NCBI GenBank assembly: GCA_027919835.1
Contig: JANVFP010000035.1
Span: forward strand, 1 to 64,000
Direction: 5' to 3'
Source of the DNA: Lentinula raphanica
Taxonomy: Eukaryota > Basidiomycota > Agaricomycetes > Agaricales > Omphalotaceae
DNA length: 64,000 nucleotides
Below the pieces are notes generated by a model. That model made no database searches. It saw nothing but the letters and a program-made list of their open reading frames with translations, and had not been told where the DNA came from. This document shows, piece after piece, positions 9,172 to 21,113 of the stretch. A program made the position numbers and the translations under genes. Each line of letters opens with the position of its first letter. The first letter of the stretch is position 1.

Positions 9172-12085
9172 CTTACCTCAAATGGAAATTAAAAGGAAGT
9201 ATATTGTGGATTCAAGGCCAAGGTAATTGATTTGATATAACTTCAATATGAGAGAATGTGCTCAAATCTTCTTGCAGCTGGATCAGGTAAAACAACCTTG
9301 ATGTGAGACTCTGACTGTTCAATTCATAATAGTACACTAAACTGATACTTATCAATTGATTGTTGTAGTTCTAGTATTGTTGAAGACCTCAGACAAAGAA
9401 CTACTGAAACACTAACAATATATCATTACTTTGATATAAAGCATAAATATAATGGAGATGATCATTCTAACTCAAAAATAAGTTTCAAAGGATTGTTATT
9501 ATCTTTTCTTTTACAATTGGGAGCTCAGAATAGAAAGCTTCACCCCAAATTGAAGAAATTGCATGATTCATCAAAGCATAGTCTTTTTATTGCCAAGCCC
9601 AGCAATGAGGAGACTATCAATACTTTGACAGAGATAATTAAGGATTTAGTGCAGAGTGGATTAAGAATTCAGATGATAATTGATGCTCTAGATGAGTGCA
9701 AAGAGATGGATGAAGTTTGGGAGTTTTGTAAGCAGATGTCTGAATTTCATTCCATTGGAATCATAATTTCAAGCCGCAACCATCAACCTGAATCCTCAAA
9801 ATATTGTACAATTTCTTTGTGGGAAAATTGTATGGTTGAACAAGATATTGCAACTTGTGTCATTGAACAAGTATCATTCAAAAATACAATTTTGCATACT
9901 GAAGTAGTAACCACACTGATGGAGAAAGCAAATGGAGGGTAAGTTTTATTATTATGCATGTATCTTACTGCTTATATCTGAGAATGTAACAGATTTCGCT
10001 ATATTGATTGTCAACTTCAATCATTGAAAGAAGCTGTTAGTGCAAGGAGAGTACACAAGGTACTAACTGAGCTACCTTTGTCTCTGGAGGAATTATATCT
10101 CAAAGTCATTGAACAATGTAAGAATAGTCTTTATTTCAAAGAGGCACAGTATCTTCTCTTATGGCTTCTATATTCTTTTGAGCCTCTTCATCTCAGTCAA
10201 GTTGCAGTTATTCTTTCCATTGACTTGGATTCAAGAGAAGTTGGTTCTAATCATAAAATTCTCATTAATTTGGAGGATATAATTGATACTACTTTGGTTA
10301 CTGTTGATGATAAAAACATTGTTCAATTTGCACATGCATCTGTAAAGGAATTCTTATTAAAAAGCAATGATAGCATGTATACAAGAAAATCATTGGATAT
10401 CAATGCACAGCTTGGACACAATCTCATAGCTCAAATGTGTCTTATTTATCTTCTAAATCAAAATGAATATGTCAATATAGGAACAAACTCAGTAGATCCA
10501 TTTGAGCAATATGCAACTCAATATTGGGCAGAACATGCTCAATACAATGAAAAATCAATACCAAATAAAGATACAACAGAACTTGTTGAGATATTTCTCA
10601 AAAAATCACAAGCATTTGAGGATCATAATGTTGAACATCTTGTTCAGTATGATGCAGATGTCATTACTGAGGGTGACAAGTCAAGCACTGTAATCCAAGT
10701 GGCAGCAGTATCTGAGAGTCACAAAAACATTGTTGAACTTCTGGTTGAGCATAGTGCAGATGTTAGTGCTCAGGGTGAGCAGTCTGGCACTGTAATTCAA
10801 GTGGCAGCAGTATCTAAGGGTCACCAAGACATTGTTGAACCTCTTGTCAAGCATAGTGCAGATGTTGATATTCAGAGTGAGAAGTTTGGCACTTCAATTC
10901 AATTCCTGGTAGCTGGGGGCTATACAGAGACCATGGAATCCCTTGCTCAACAGGGTACAGATGTGAATGCTCAGAAAGGCACTTTTGGCACTTCACTTCA
11001 TGCAGCAGCAACTGTTGAGACTTCAAAATTTTTGGTTCATCAGAGTGCAGATACCAATGCTCAGGGTAATAAATTTGGTACTGCAATTCAAGCCACCGCA
11101 GCTGAGGGCTACACAGAACCTATGCATTCTCTTGTTCAACAAGATGTCAGTGCTTTAAATGGCAGTTTTAGTAGTGTGCTTGCAATTGTTGGCCACACAG
11201 AGGCTGTGGAATGTCATATTCAACAGAACACAAATATTAATGCTCAGTGTGAGAAGTCTCACACTGCAATTCATGCAGCAGCAGCAGCCGGGGTCCATGC
11301 AGAGTCTGTAGGATTTTTGATACAGCAGGATGCAGATGTCAATGCTCAGAAAGACAATTTTGGCACTTCACCTTATGCAGCAGCAACTGTTGATACTCTA
11401 GAATTTTTTTTCATCAGAGTGCAGATACCAATGCTCAGGGTGATGAATCTGATACTGCAATTCAAGCCACAGCAGCTAAGGGCAACACAGTGCCTGTAGA
11501 ATCCCTTGCTCAACAGGTTGCAGATGTCAATGCAGCACAGAGTGGCAATTCTGGCACTACAGCTCATGCAGCAGCAACTAATGGCCACACAAAGACTGTA
11601 GATTTTTATATTCAACAAAATGCAGATATCAATTCTCAAGACATTGCACTTCAACAAGAAGCAACTAGAGACAGTGGCACAGCAACTGTAAGATTTGCTC
11701 TTCAACAGTGTGCAAACATCAATGCTCAGGGTGGGAATTTGAGCACTGGATGCAAAGATACTGTGAATTTTCTTCTTGGACAGGATGCAGATATCAATGC
11801 TCAAGGTAGGCATTGTGGCACTACACTTCAAGTAGCTCAGTCTTTCAAGAAAGCGAACTAGATACAAAATAGTCACAACATTGAGTCTTCAACACTTCTT
11901 TGTTCATCACTGGAGCAAATGGGTAGCTACCCTGGGATCTCAGAAGTACATCCTAATAGAGATATTCAAATTGACAGTGTGTGTCATAGCCTACTATACT
12001 CATGTGCAAGCAAACAGCAGCACAATGCTGATCAGTGTGCACTGAATAACTATAACAGAACCATAGTGATGCCATTGGGCAGGTG
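9172..12085 (+). pseudogene. NLR-1: NACHT-ankyrin protein, 5' end lost to the Gypsy insertion
   Basis: This is an NLR-type intracellular receptor gene of the same family as NLR-2, -3 and -4. The coding part starts inside exon 4 at the LTR junction (TYLKWK...WIQGQ). A 25-nt exon (9278-9302) encodes Walker A AGSGKTTL, and exon 6 (9369-9938) carries Walker B IIDALDEC and the IIISSRN strand. Exon 7 from 9993 covers the helical region (LLLWLLYSFEPL, FAHASVKEFLL) and goes directly into degenerate ankyrin repeats. An extra or missing T in the T8 run at 11404-11411 shifts the frame; the repeats continue in another frame to TAG at 11859-11861. Sequence similar to the 3' tail of NLR-4 continues to about 12085 and then stops abruptly at a repeat. 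Exons 1-3 (N-terminal motif) are not found on the far side of the transposon. Confidence 0.85.
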
Positions 12086-13012
12086 CTGAGGAAAAGAAGA
12101 GATGGATGAGGAAAAGAGGAGATGTATGAGATTGGAACGAAGACGAACTTGGAACGGGGCATGGACGGGAAGGAATGGAGGAAGGGACGGCAAGGGAGCT
12201 TTTGCTCGGGTTATCCTCCGAAATTGTGCTCGTTCACCCCTTCCCTTCCCCTCCCCTCTACCCTCCAACCTTTCTCCACCCATAAACCCTCGACTCCTTC
12301 TCCCTCCGCCACCCCGACGACCCTCCAGGCCTCCAAGTTTCAATATCAATCCCGACCCCACATCTACCCTCCACTCCACAGAAAGCTACGCGTCAGCGTG
12401 TGCTCGTTCCTTTGTATGCCACGCTGCGTCTTCGTCACATGGGACGAAGATATGAAGACCAACGCAGTCATCGATTTCCAGGCGTTCGAGTACTAGAGGA
12501 GTGGTGAAGGACGCCAACTACTGAGCAGTTCAAACCATCCATGATGCAGACGACCTATCGTCTGCCGTCACCCTCCTGTTCGACAACTCTCGTTTCGCTA
12601 ATTCCCTTCCTTCCTCCCCAGTCCTTTCCAGTTCTCGTCTGGTCCCCTATATGTTTGCTCCCTATATACGTATTTCCACTCCCGTACACCGTAGAGTCAC
12701 TAATGTCCCATGTTCGTCCCTTTCGTGTATCCGTGTTCTTGTTCATGTTCACGTTCCCATGTTACGAGTCCGGAATGAAATGAAGGAATCGTCCTATAGC
12801 CCGTTTGCCGTGGGAAAAGTGTCAAAAATCGCCTTATTTGGTCTCATTAAAAATTGCCTTTTCTAGATTTTTTTCACCAAATTGGGAATGGAATCTTCAG
12901 TCATGCTTTCTTTATTCACGTGTTTGCTGACATGTTGACTATTTGTCAACCTTCATCGTTCTCAGCCTTCATCGTCCCCTCATTATTCTTTCTTCAGTTA
13001 CTTCTCTGCCTT
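12086..13012. repeat. Copy of dispersed repeat family (inverted partner at about 49.2-50.1 kb)
   Basis: From GAGGAAAAGAAGAGATGGAT onward this closely matches the reverse complement of the stretch ending near 50,085, through the pyrimidine-rich block and on to about 12.78 kb. A third diverged copy is at about 48.3-48.5 kb. Proline/serine-rich open frames here arise from the pyrimidine-rich strand and show no conserved protein. Confidence 0.7.
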
Positions 13013-14104
13013 CATCAGGAAAAACACTCTAGGCCTAGGTAACTGTGAGTATCTTTGAGGCTCTCTAGAGGGCCTACATGCTTAGGAGAGCTAGAAAGCA
13101 CTGAGAAAAATGGGCATTTCTTAGGCAACCTCAAAGAAATATACTTTGATCTGAGAGCACCTTAAGAAATGGCTAATTCCTAGAGACTCTGAAAGTGCCT
13201 CAATGGCCTAGGTTGCCCAGGTAACCCAGGTCACCAAACTGCTTTGTGGTGCTTTGAAGTGCTTTGAGGATCTTTGAGGGTCTTTGAGGGTCTTTGAGGA
13301 TCTTTGAGTATCTTTGAGAGTCTTTGCAGAGCTTTTTAGCAACTTTTAATATCAAATTAAATGAAGAAAACATCACCCAAATAGGAAATTACATAAGTGC
13401 ATTGCAGAACTTTCTTAATCTAGAAGATACATGCATCAAAAATTCCAATTGACAACTTTGACAAGATCTTGTTTCAATGATATATTTGGCCTGCCACTGT
13501 GAACCATGTACAATCAAAAAGTTTGTCACATGGTCAAAACACATCTATAGCTATATTAATTACATGTCTACATGTTGTATATGTTATCATATCTCAATGA
13601 AGGATTTTATATATAACATTTATAGATTAGATTCTCTATATAGTTTGGTAATTTAAACAGTACATTACAAAATCTTGTAATTATATAAGTCTTACATAAT
13701 AATGATTAGAAATTACATAATACTAGAATATGAAATAGAATAAAATAGAATAGAATGTAATGTGAAATAGAAATAAGAGGAATCAATTGATTTTTATTCA
13801 TATTTTTGCTTTTGAAAGCATCCCAAAGCACCTCAAAGATCCTCAAAGACACTCAAAGCACCTCAAAGCACCTCAAAGACACTCAAAGATCCTCAAAGAC
13901 ACTCAAAGATCCTCAAAGCACTTCAAAGCACCTCAAAGCACCTCAAAGCACCCCAAAGAATACCTCAAGACTTTCAGGTGGCTGAGAGTGCTTAGGATTT
14001 GGGAGGTATCTTTGCAGGCTTTTGGGGCTCCAAAGCCTTGAAAGGCTCTAGGGGGCCTGAGAGCAGCTTTTAGTGGCTGAGGGCTCAGTACATTTTTCCT
14101 GATG
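13013..14104. mobile_element. Non-autonomous DNA element with CATCAGGAAAAA ends and subterminal repeat arrays
   Basis: Both ends read CATCAGGAAAAA in inverted orientation (left from 13013, right ending 14104), and both are flanked by TT. Inside each end lies an array of about 10-12 bp units. The left array (about 13245-13330) reads CTTTGAGG-type repeats, and the right one (about 13810-13970) reads the complement, CCTCAAAG. The core (13330-13780) is AT-rich and non-coding. Inverted subterminal arrays of short repeats are typical transposase-binding regions of CACTA-like elements, but the superfamily is an inference. Confidence 0.65.
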
Positions 14105-15184
14105 TTGTTCCTTCAACATCAACATGCCGGTGACCTCAAGAGGGCTATCACAACATACAAGGGCTACAAGAGGTATAGGGAGAGGGTCCAGACTCCAGAG
14201 TGCTGGAGGCTGCTAAAATGCAGTCTGCCAAATTCCAATCAGCAACTTATCGTGTGTAATTCAATAAATAGAATGGATTACTCTTCACTAACAAGCGGAT
14301 CTTTATCAGCGACGAAACGAGGACACGACAAGGAGACGAAATGACGCGCCAAGGTAGCTGTCACCATCAAATGTATCCAGCCAATGGGGATGGTTCAACC
14401 TGGTTCAATGTCCATGACAACATCATTGTACCTTCATCGTTGTCTCCGTCGTTATTGCATTACCCAGTTCCACCAATGCAGTGGTTGGATGGCACCATTC
14501 CTTTACGAGTCTTCTCGCTCCATCTCTTCATCTCTCCTCTCTTCTTGCTCCTGTCAAGGCGGCCATGTCAACTGCCATGAATAGAGCATTCCACATGTGT
14601 CTCCATTGTGACATAAACTACAGCCATTCTGACATCTCCTTCATCCCTTCAAGCTCACAGAATCTCACAAAATAACCATGCCTTAGTCTCCCGACTCAGA
14701 AGATTGAGGACAATGAAGATGAATGATGTTCAATGACCATGTTCTCCTCTTTCCCTCCCTTTCCTCCACATCCCACCTCCTGCCTCATCCTTCAACAGAC
14801 AATGCTTTCCCAGCTGCCTTCGTCTCCTGAATGTACTTCAATGTCCAATGCCCCAAAGCACTCGAAGTGGGAGTTGGAAAAGCTGGAGGAGGAGGAGGAA
14901 GAGTAGATGATCGGGGTGCGTGAGAGCACAACCAGGACGATGATGATGACCAAGAACGGAGTGGTAGGTTCACCGTGTACTGGTAGCAGCACCCAGAGGA
15001 CGACGGTGAAAAACCTTATGAAGAGAATTCACCTGCTATGTCCATTCCTTCTTGGTGCCATTCAAAGTACGAACCATCTTAAAAGACTTCTTTCGCTCTT
15101 TTATTTGTATTAGTTAGCTGGCATAAACTTTCAATCACTCGGGTACTGTACTTAGAAGTATGATTTAGGACAGCCTCCCAAATC
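14105..15184. other. Intergenic stretch, no supported gene
   Basis: Short overlapping open frames exist on both strands around 14340-15110, including a Ser-rich stretch on the minus strand at 14785-14990. None shows a recognisable domain or a convincing intron structure. Confidence 0.35.
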
Positions 15185-15193
15185 TATTTAATC

Positions 15194-18100
15194 GGATAAA
15201 TCTATTTGGCGACCCCCCCGACGGCATCGACCCCTTCAAAACTGGGGTCGCTTATTAGGAGACCCCGTGTGAACTTCGGAGTGGGCGCTTAATCCGGCGG
15301 TGTGGCGGTGGCTGCAACTGACACGTCATTACAATCTCCCTCCTTCTCTCCTTCTTACACGGCCACTTGGTTTTATTCAAGAGTTATGGTAGTCTAGCTG
15401 CCATGAACTGACTTCTGCCTTACATGGAGTCACTGTGCTGGTGTTTTGGTTGTGTGGAATGACCCCGCCGCCATTTTCTGTGTGTTGATTGACAAAATGA
15501 CATATTCTGGTTTTTGTGCGCTCGAGCCCGGGCGCAGACCAAATGAGTATGCCAATAGTCTTCAAAGTCTGCTTCACTGCTGTGTATCTTGTATGGGAAA
15601 TGGGCAGGAGCCAGAGGAGCCTCGGAATGTTCAATGAAGAATATAGTGTGTTGTATCCTTTCATCCTTGCCTGCATTATTTAACTTAGGATTTCAGACTC
15701 TTAAAATGCACCGGTGTACATATACTAGTCTTTCATTTCAATTACTCCCTCAACTTTGCCTTAAACAGCCATAGCTGCACGGAATGACCCCAAATGCAAA
15801 TTGGTTTATCATATGACACTTGTTGAGCATCTACAGAATCAAATGCTGACCAGTGAGAGTCCATTGACGCCCTTGCGCAGTCACACATTAGGACAGTGGT
15901 CACGTCTATGCCCTTCTTGCCTACAGTTCGTGCAGCGACGCGGCCCCCCCTTTTGTCTCGCACCTCCGCCTCCTCGTGCACGGCCTTCAATTGCTCCCGT
16001 GATACGCGCTGCACGAGGCCGTCCTTTGGGATTAGACACTGGAGGGTCTTTGAGAACATCAGCTTGCTCCTCGGCCTCCTTTTCCTTCCTTTGATAATGT
16101 TCAGTAATTTGCAAATAATTGTGTAGTGAATACGAACCTCAAATTCACCAAACTGGAAATCAGTTCATCGAGTTGTTCATGGGTCTGGATAGTGTCAAGG
16201 ACTGGTCGCAGGACAGCATTGGTTTCGTGAAAGACAGTGCGCGCGGAAACAGTTTCAGTTGGTCGTTGTTGTTGTAGTTTATCTTCCCGGATATCAATTG
16301 GATTTGCTTGGTGTGAAGGTGGAAGCCTGGTATAAGCTGAAAGCCCATTCGACGGGTCTAAGACATGGGCAAAAGTAACGGTTGGAATTAAATTTATGTC
16401 AGTGGCAGGGTTCTGAAGCCACCTGTCTCTTAGTGTAAGCTGAACAGTTACAAACTTGGATAGTTATCATGTACTCACCTTGCGCGTATCATACCAATAC
16501 TAAATGTCAAACCCTGTACTCTTGTGAAGATATGGAAGTAATGTTGACATGGGATGCCAATGTTGAGATTATAACAGCAATCACAAATGACTAGCCCATC
16601 AGCTAGAATAGTCAGATAATGGATACCGCGAGCAGTGCCCGATCTTTGAACCTTTATCAACTTCTTGACGTTGAGCTTCTGTTGATTGATGAGACGCAAC
16701 AGCCATTTCGTCGATATATAGGCTTCATCATTCTCAAAGCCATCGAGCATACCCTGCATACACAATAATTAGTTTCGAAGAGAAACAGATAGTCAGATTT
16801 ACCGTTTTTTCATGTGCATTCTGCTGATAACCTAGTTCCTCCTCAACCACTACCGCATATTCATTCCAGTCCCGTACACCCTCAGGACGTTGAATTTCAG
16901 TTGCAACATAATATACGCTTTCTTGCATTTGCTTGAAACACACTTGGAGGGCATATGGACCTGCATGTTGTCTAAGAAGTTGAAGGGGAGCAGCGAACAT
17001 ACTCTCAATGGACTGATCATGTTGACGACGTGAAGACTAAGCAAAATCGAGGATTAACTCAATGTATTTTCAGGAAAAGAACAGCACGTACATCGCGCGC
17101 CTTGATCATTTCTTGAGTACTCTGTCCATTTGTTCGTTCATTGAGTGCAACAAATACCTGATATAGACTTTTCTTTGGTCCCGTGAAAACTCGTTGAACA
17201 CGGTGTTCGCACTCTATCCGTCCACTAGTTCTTACACCAGCTGTGAACCTATAGCGAACCCAGCATGATGCCCAATGCTCTCTGCATGGATGAAGTTCAC
17301 GAGAGAGATAGGGTTCAGCAATGGGGAAGGATGTGATGAGTTTCTCCCAAAGAGAGTCGAAGTGCTCGGGAGAGACTGCATGATACATGTTCCAAAAGGC
17401 GCTGTTGAATTCCCGCCAATCAGCTCCAAGAGATAAGCGAAGATTCTTATCGACGTTGCCTTCTAAGTGATGCAGGCAATAGACGTGATAGGTAAAGGAC
17501 AGGCGATTGGAGACAGCAGCAATAAGACTTTGATGACGATCACTGGCAAAAACTTCGGGTGCAGGAATGGAATCATCGGGAGAGTCACCGATATAGCACA
17601 GAAGTACCCATTCGAAACTGGCAATATCTTCGGTCTTCTGTAAACAGTACCAGACGTTACGAGTACTGTTATAGCCATCAATGACTATGCCTGTATTCAG
17701 TGGATAATCGCAGTTGTTCCTTTTGTAGCTGTTATCATTGATCACAACATCACCATATCATCTAGCAAGCTTGACCTGTAGGGGAGACTGCCAGAATATC
17801 CCAGTGACAGTTCCAGTATCATCAACCCGGATGCGGTAGCGCCATCCTGGTTCATCCCTGGATAGATTTTCAATCTTTCGAAGGATGGCTTTCACCTCCC
17901 CTCCAAGAGCAGCAATGTCATTACTGGCTTGTTTACGGGCAGAGTTCATGATGTTCGTGATTTGACGAGGCTCTAATGGACGCTCCCACCTCTTCAGCCC
18001 ATCCTCGGCAGTCTGGATCTTCATCGTCGCGGCCACTTGACTTCGGGAGAAGCGTGCATCAGGAAGAGTGGCTAGGTTTGATATGAAGTTTCGCTGATCA

Positions 18101-20894
18101 GGTGTGGGATAATGCGCAGCTACTCCACCGACAGGGATAGAGCGATCATGATTATGTTCCAAATCCACGATGCTCAACCTCCATAGTCCAGTTCCGTCGC
18201 GTACAACGTTGATATGGGCTTGACAGCCTGTCTTGATTGACCGGCCTTGTCGAAAGTCTGCTGGATCAATCGTTTGGTCATGAACTGGTTTGTGAATCCG
18301 TCGGCGGTTGCAAGAAAGAGTTTGCCTCGTGATTACTCCCGACTTGACTTTCGTGGTTCCAATAACCCATTTGTGACCATTTTGCTCCTCTTCCTTGTAG
18401 ATGAAGTCGCGGGCGTCTTCGAGACTCTTGAAGATGCTTCCGCATACGATCCCGCGATGGGACTTTGGATCCACAGAGGTACGACTGAATGCAAAAGCCT
18501 TTTCCTCAGACTTCGGAGGAGATGATAACAAGACAAAACCAGGAGAGGACTCAAGTGAATCATCTCTTTTGATTTTTGGACGACAAGGAGATATGATGAT
18601 GATATCTGGATCTAGCTTTGTTGGCGATGAGGTGGGCGTGATAAGGGAGATCACATCAGGTTCAGCCTTGACTATTTGAGCGGTTGCTGAGGGATTCCGA
18701 TGAGTCCATTTACGACAATCAGAAGGTGATGTTGGCGAGAGTAGAATAGACTTCCTTTTGCGCAACGAAGGTTTTTGGATGATTTTCTCGTCGTCGGAGG
18801 ATAGCAGTGTTTCGTATATCTTGGAGCGCGATGGCCCAAGCGAAATTGGTGGAAGAAGAGAGGCTGAATGGAGCTGATCCACAAAAGGGAGGGTACGGTC
18901 ATTGATGTCATGGCCATTGAAAAGGTTGTTAATGGTATCAACGGCAGGAAGTTCATCAATGAAAGGAGCTGTCGGCAAGAGAAGAGGTGACTTTGAGGCC
19001 AGGAATTTGTAGATTGGATGTTGGTTCTAAAACAACATCAGTACTGATCTGGGTCATACGAAGAGTCAGATACTTACATTGGGAAGAACACGATTACAGT
19101 CCTTGTACGCATAGACCTGGGTATTGATTGTACCTTGACTTTCCAGTTTCTCGGTATCAGGAAAAAGCGCAGGTTTGTACCAGTTGTCAGCGTCCTACAA
19201 AGACTGAGACGATAATCCAAAGCAATGAGTAAGTTCATACGTACCTGAATCTTCTTCGTTGCGATAAGATGATATTCGATCAGATCTTGTAACATAGCGC
19301 GTCGAATTTTGTTTGAGTTGGCTGGTGACCATGGGGTGATTCCAGCTATGCATCGCCGGTGGAGAAAATTAAATGCTGCAACACCACAGCTACCGCTGCC
19401 AGGACCACTTGTGGGTTGTTGATGGATTTCACCGGCATGAATATGCTTGATTGAACTGATATCGGTGAGTACCCATTCGAGGATTTCCTGGACTGTGCGA
19501 TCGAGGGTATGACCAAGTGAGTCACCGTATAGCAGCGTAAGTGAAGCAGACTGATATATGTAGGCGGTATAGTGATGATCAAGGTAATGCAAGAAGCAGA
19601 GCATGAACGTAGTCTCGAGATGCTTTAGCCTTTGTCGAAGGTGAATGATTTCAGGCGTGAACTGCTGACGTTCCTTGTAGGCATGTATGCAAGTTTACAT
19701 GAAATGGATTGGTAGGAAGATGATCATCGATGAGTCAAGGCGAGACTCAGATTCTATGGACATTTTGCGGAAATACAGTAGCTCCATGTGGGCATTCAAG
19801 ATATCATCTGCTAGCCACTCCTCGTCCATGAGACCATCGTAAACCTGCCAAAGCGGAAAATTGAGCCCTGTTCCATAGAAGCCACATAAGGGCGTGGTTA
19901 TTTTTGAGTTCCTGAAGAGCTGCATGTCTTCACTGGACATTCGAAGCTGCTGGACCACAGCTGAAAGCATACGAGAGGTCTTGACTGCCTTAGAGTGGTT
20001 GTTGATGATCAAAAAAAGCCGTATCTGATACAACATCAGTACATATCCTTGTCAATGATGAATCAATCCACGCACCTTTGAAAAATGGATCAGTTCAACT
20101 CTACCCAAAACCCAAAGTTTGACAGATCGATTTCCACGAAGATATTCGTCCTCCAGCTGCGCAAGAATCGGCTGTATATCTGAAATATGTGGCACAGTCT
20201 CACTTGTACGAATGACTGTTGAGGCAGCGCTAAGTGGAATTTCGGGCTCGAACGAGAAATGCTGAACATAGCCCGGTTGTGCTATAACTGGAAAGTCAAG
20301 ATCCATGACACTAGCGAATGTGAGGCTATGGAAGAAATTCCACGAGAAAGCAGTATGGGCAGTAGGCATAATATAGGCATTAGCCTCAAACCTCTGAGGG
20401 TCAGCAGTGAAGGGATCTGGCATTTTGGATAAGAATGTAGAATTGCCAGCGGCCTCATATATAGACAAGATAGATAGTTCAGTGAAGGCCCTAGTTACAA
20501 GAGGAGCGGATAGTGTACTACAGCAGCGAAGAAAGGAGGATAGAAGGCGCGGATATTATTGAATGCAGAAAACATTCTTTGGGTTCAAATTTCATGAATA
20601 TAGTACTACGCACTTGAAAAGATTCTGTGTTGGCTTTGGAAATCAAGGATGCACAGTGGTAAGAGTCAACATTGTGGCCTTGAGGGATGGTATAGAAGAG
20701 ATATAACATCGGTCAATCGTGGATTCGTGGTTCAAACGAAAGAATTGAAACATTCGGCCAACACTAAGTGTTGCAGCCACCGCCACACCGCCGGATTAAG
20801 CGCCCACTCCAAAGTTCACACGGGGTCTCCTAATAAGCGACCCCAGTTTTGAAGGGGTCGATGCCGTCGGGGGGGTCGCCAAATAGATTTATCC
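15194..20894 (-). mobile_element. Complete-ended Mutator-like element (MULE), 5.7 kb
   Basis: Inverted 125-bp termini at 15194-15318 and 20770-20894 match without gaps; the one difference I see is CTTCGG against CTTTGG. Each contains a C7 run (GACCCCCCCGACGG). The flanks are TATTTAATC (15185-15193) and AATTTAATC (20895-20903), a 9-bp target duplication with one mismatch, the size expected for Mutator elements. One spliced minus-strand gene fills the inside. Near-identical termini imply a recent insertion, while two in-frame stops in the gene suggest this copy is inactive. Confidence 0.9.
15881..20709 (-). pseudogene. Ulp1-like cysteine protease / FAR1-MULE transposase fusion
   Basis: The N-terminal half is a C48 (Ulp1/SENP-like) protease: a WLADDILNAHMELL entry block, then HHYTAYIY (His), LLYGDSLG (Asp) and QQPTSGPGSGSCGVAAFNF (Gln and Cys), about 19,360-19,860. 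Two clean in-frame introns (about 19,200-19,245 and 19,027-19,080) join it to a FAR1/WRKY-GCM1-type zinc domain (LSCNRR, GCQAHINV, LEHNHD; about 18,150-18,400). The MULE catalytic region follows (IDGYN, FASDRHQSLIAAV; 17,100-17,745), then a SWIM finger (CDC...CQH, about 16,560-16,610) and a CCHC knuckle (CTNCRQEGHRRDHC) at the C-terminus. In-frame TAA at 19695-19697 and TGA at 17758-17760 (LAR-stop-YGDVV, probably from CGA) break it. The transposase would cut and paste the element, and the protease could remove SUMO-like tags. I used the ATG at 20709; the first intron is uncertain. Confidence 0.75.
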
Positions 20895-21113
20895 AATTTA
20901 ATCGTTGACAATCTGACGAAGTTCGTTGTCGTAGTAAGTTAAGCTATGAAGCTTTGAAGCCTACTAGTATGTCAAATTTCATAGCTCTAGGGCAGAAAGG
21001 ACCATATCTGCGAGAATCCGGAGGGTGGAGGAGGGTGGAGACTTACTGACACAACCTTCATGCATTGATATATGTATACCATTGACTTTCGTTGAAATAT
21101 AATACAAATTCAT

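Noticed and set aside
13245..13970. CRISPR-like array of short repeats
   Set aside because: Units are about 10-12 bp with no unique spacers, the context is eukaryotic, and the left and right arrays are mirror images inside transposon ends.
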